Assembly (NCBI GenBank): GCA_023249165.1
Contig: JAHFDE010000070.1
Location: forward strand, 2,299 to 10,304
Reading direction: 5' to 3'
DNA: 8,006 nucleotides
Origin: Candidatus Methylomirabilota bacterium
GTDB lineage: Bacteria > Methylomirabilota > Methylomirabilia > Methylomirabilales > CSP1-5
In this document: piece by piece, positions 6,189-8,006 of the stretch
Numbering within the stretch: position 1 is the first letter of the stretch
How the letters are laid out: every line of letters begins with the position of its first letter
Made by a program: the position numbers and the translations under genes
The notes under the pieces: generated by a model
Seen by the model: only the letters and a program-made list of their open reading frames with translations
Database searches by the model: none
Told to the model about the DNA's origin: nothing

Positions 6189-6842
6189 CTGTCGCGGGCG
6201 TTTGCGTAAGAGGACGTGCCAGAAGGCATGAAGATCCTGGCGTTCCTCCTCGATCTTCAGGATCTCGTACCTCTTCCCGAAGATCCGCGCAAAGTCAGCC
6301 TTGCGAAAAAAGTGGTCGTAGTGATTCCGGTGGACGAGCCAGTTCCGGCTGCGGCGCTCGCCCGGGTAGTGCTTGAAGCGCGTGCTGAAGGTGGTCAGGT
6401 GAAGGTAGCCGCCGGGCCTCAGAAGCACCATGAGGCCAGCCAGGTACCGGGACCAGTCGGCCTTCTTCACATGGTGGAAGCAGCCGCAGTCGAGCACGGC
6501 GTCAAAACTTGCCTCCCGAAAGGGGAGACAAAAGGCATCGGCGAGCGCAAAGGTCAGGTGTGGTCGGATCGGCCGGGCATCCAGTCGCGCGCGGGCCTTC
6601 TGCAGGGCGAGCCGCTCATAGTCGACGCCCACCGCCCGGTGTCCTGCCTGGCCCAGGCAGATCATGTGGCGCCCCTCGCCGCAGCCGACATCGAGGACCC
6701 GTGCCCGTCCCCGTTCGCGCCTGAGGCGCCGAGCGAGATGCACGACCGCCGGGGTGGGCCTGAAGCGTGGCCAGGGCGTCTCCCCCGCCTCATACGCCCG
6801 CTGGAAGAAGCCCTTCTGTCTTTCATAAATCGGGATTGCCAT
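6138..6842 (-). CDS. class I SAM-dependent methyltransferase
   Basis: The product is 234 residues with a Rossmann-like methyltransferase core. Motif I is VLDVGCGEGRH (49-59), followed by the acidic ribose-contacting segment VGVDYE (71-76), an Asp at motif II (ALADAF, 99-104), FDAVLDCGCFHHV (113-125) as motif IV, and LLRPGGYLHLTTF (140-152). This is the layout of Methyltransf_11/25-type small-molecule methyltransferases; the substrate is not evident. The ATG at 6842 was chosen because it begins one base after the upstream TGA (TGAGATG), implying translational coupling to the radical SAM gene; no strong Shine-Dalgarno is seen. A TTG at 6854 would add four residues. The last 16 or so residues (LSAISSQQSARTRRSC) are read from the CAGC/GCTG repeat and are probably a non-conserved extension, so the ancestral stop may have lain near 6190. 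Confidence 0.85.
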   Translation of the reverse strand: MAIPIYERQKGFFQRAYEAGETPWPRFRPTPAVVHLARRLRRERGRARVLDVGCGEGRHMICLGQAGHRAVGVDYERLALQKARARLDARPIRPHLTFALADAFCLPFREASFDAVLDCGCFHHVKKADWSRYLAGLMVLLRPGGYLHLTTFSTRFKHYPGERRSRNWLVHRNHYDHFFRKADFARIFGKRYEILKIEEERQDLHAFWHVLLRKRPRQLSAISSQQSARTRRSC

Positions 6843-6843
6843 C

Positions 6844-8006
6844 TCAGAATACAAGTGCCCGCGAGAAGGAGCGGTCGAAATGCTCCTTGGGCCGGTTGAA
6901 ATATCCGATGTCGATCTGCGGGGCTTCGAGCCGGATCGTCCGCAAGAGCTCCCGCATCCCGATGGCCCGGCCGCGGCGTGGGGGCAGGCCTTCCAGGTAG
7001 CGGCGGGGATCGATGTTGAGGTTCTTCATCTGGATGAGGTCGAGCCCCGTCTCGGCGACCAAGCGAAGCAACCCCTCGACCTCTTCCTCCCGGTCCGAGA
7101 CTCCGGGGAACACCAGCAGGTTGATCGCGGTGTAGCAACCAAGGTCCTTGGCCGTCCGGATCGAGGCGATCACGTCCGCCAAGCCGTAGTGCCGGGGCCG
7201 ATAGTAGGCCGCATACAGGTCCGGCTGGGTCGAGTTCAGGCTGACGCGAATGCTGTCCAGGCCCGCTTGACACAGGCGCTCGACGACCCGAGGCAGCGAG
7301 CCATTCGTGTTCAGGTGAATCGTTCCCCGGTCGGTCTCAGCCCTCACGCGCCGAATCACCGCCTCGATCAGATCCCCCTGCAACAGGGGTTCTCCGTCGC
7401 ACCCCTGTCCAAAGCTGACGATGCCCTCCTCCGCTTCGGTCAGATGCGGCAGCGCCACCGCGCAGAGCTCCTCGAGCGTCGGTGCGAAGGCCATGCGCTC
7501 ATGGGACGCCGGAACGAGCCCGTCGGGCTGAAGCGAGATGCAGCCCACGCAGTCCGCGTTGCAGGCGAAGGCGATGGGCAGCGGCGCCTCCCATCGCCGG
7601 TAGAACCCGTTCTTGGCACAGAGGCAGTGGTACTCTGTGGCACAACGCTTGATCTGATGCCAGACGCGGTTGTTCGGCTGCACGGCCAGTCGTCTTTCGA
7701 TGAGGGGCAGGAGCGTCCGATCATCGTACTGCCAGGGCTCCTGGTGGTCCATGGAATCTACCCGGACCGCGGCAGTGACGAACTGTCCATCCCGCCACCC
7801 CACGGCGGTATAGGCCCATAGAGGCAGATAGGGCGTTGCGAAAGGAGCGAAGGTAGCCGGCAGATGGGTTCGCATATACCCCGGGGGCAGGAAGGCCGCC
7901 ACCGCCAGCGCCTCCCGCCTGCCAACCGCCTTGATCGCCTCGAAGGTGCAGAGCGCCGTATTCCACCCGACCGGGTGCGCCCCCGGCATCGTAAAGAGGC
8001 GCGCCC
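6844..8006 (-). CDS. radical SAM protein (5' end outside the window)
   Basis: At least 381 residues are encoded, counted from an ATG at 7989. The frame remains open to the right edge (RLFT before MPGAHPVGW), no ribosome binding site precedes that ATG, and the adjoining residues read like protein, so I treat the gene as partial with its true start beyond 8006. The radical SAM signature CNADCVGC (C143, C147, C150 counted from that Met; CxxxCxxC) binds the 4Fe-4S cluster and SAM. Later come a Gly-Glu-Pro-containing segment GQGCDGEPLL, HLNTNGSLP and SIRVSLNS, typical of the strands of the partial TIM barrel. About 140 residues precede the signature, and they include C116, C122 and C124 (CATEYHCLC), which might hold another cluster or metal. 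No SPASM-type cysteine cluster is seen at the C-terminus. It is followed with one base of spacing by a methyltransferase gene. The substrate is unknown. Confidence 0.85.
   Translation of the reverse strand, partial: ARLFTMPGAHPVGWNTALCTFEAIKAVGRREALAVAAFLPPGYMRTHLPATFAPFATPYLPLWAYTAVGWRDGQFVTAAVRVDSMDHQEPWQYDDRTLLPLIERRLAVQPNNRVWHQIKRCATEYHCLCAKNGFYRRWEAPLPIAFACNADCVGCISLQPDGLVPASHERMAFAPTLEELCAVALPHLTEAEEGIVSFGQGCDGEPLLQGDLIEAVIRRVRAETDRGTIHLNTNGSLPRVVERLCQAGLDSIRVSLNSTQPDLYAAYYRPRHYGLADVIASIRTAKDLGCYTAINLLVFPGVSDREEEVEGLLRLVAETGLDLIQMKNLNIDPRRYLEGLPPRRGRAIGMRELLRTIRLEAPQIDIGYFNRPKEHFDRSFSRALVF

Noticed and set aside
6880..7821. Plus-strand open frame of 313 codons
   Set aside because: Antisense to the radical SAM gene, which has clear motifs; no ribosome binding site or domain on this strand.

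Overview
The window is about 8 kb of GC-rich (roughly 60-65%), gene-dense bacterial chromosome. Starts are ATG or GTG with clear Shine-Dalgarno sequences, and genes are packed into short operons. The protein families and the style of intergenic repeat suggest an uncultured, soil- or groundwater-type Gram-negative-like lineage (NC10, Rokubacteria or deltaproteobacterial relatives). No phylogenetic marker is present, so that placement is a guess.

Layout. Positions 1-410 hold no recognisable gene. A small degenerate cupin (423-740, +) follows. Its stop codon sits in a CTAG that begins a 240-bp element bounded by perfect 16-bp inverted repeats (737-976). The element looks like a MITE and carries five copies of the 10-mer GTTGGAACGG. 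After a short stretch with a plausible promoter comes the centrepiece: a tightly coupled three-gene operon (1173-4439, +). It encodes an extended NAD(P)-dependent SDR, a serine palmitoyltransferase-like alpha-oxoamine synthase and a long GNAT-family acyltransferase. This combination matches the bacterial ceramide pathway known from Caulobacter (CerR, Spt, bCerS). A PAP2-superfamily integral membrane enzyme with inositol-phosphorylceramide-synthase-like features (4421-5299, -) lies tail-to-tail with the operon and overlaps its last gene by 19 bp. It is a candidate for adding or removing a phospho-head group on the ceramide.

The right half is more ordinary. A two-CBS-domain protein (5550-6101, +) has a leader that can form hairpins next to its ribosome binding site. 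A 75-bp inverted repeat made of CAGC/GCTG units (6114-6188) separates it from a convergent minus-strand pair: a radical SAM protein that runs off the right edge (6844-8006) and a class I SAM-dependent methyltransferase (6138-6842) starting one base after the radical SAM stop codon. The repeat encodes part of the methyltransferase's C-terminal tail.

How the genes may work together (inference from families and order): Spt condenses serine with an acyl thioester to give 3-ketosphinganine, the GNAT protein N-acylates it, and the SDR reduces the keto group to give (dihydro)ceramide. The PAP2 protein could then modify the lipid at the membrane. No acyl carrier protein or acyl-CoA/ACP ligase of the kind seen in the Caulobacter locus is present here.
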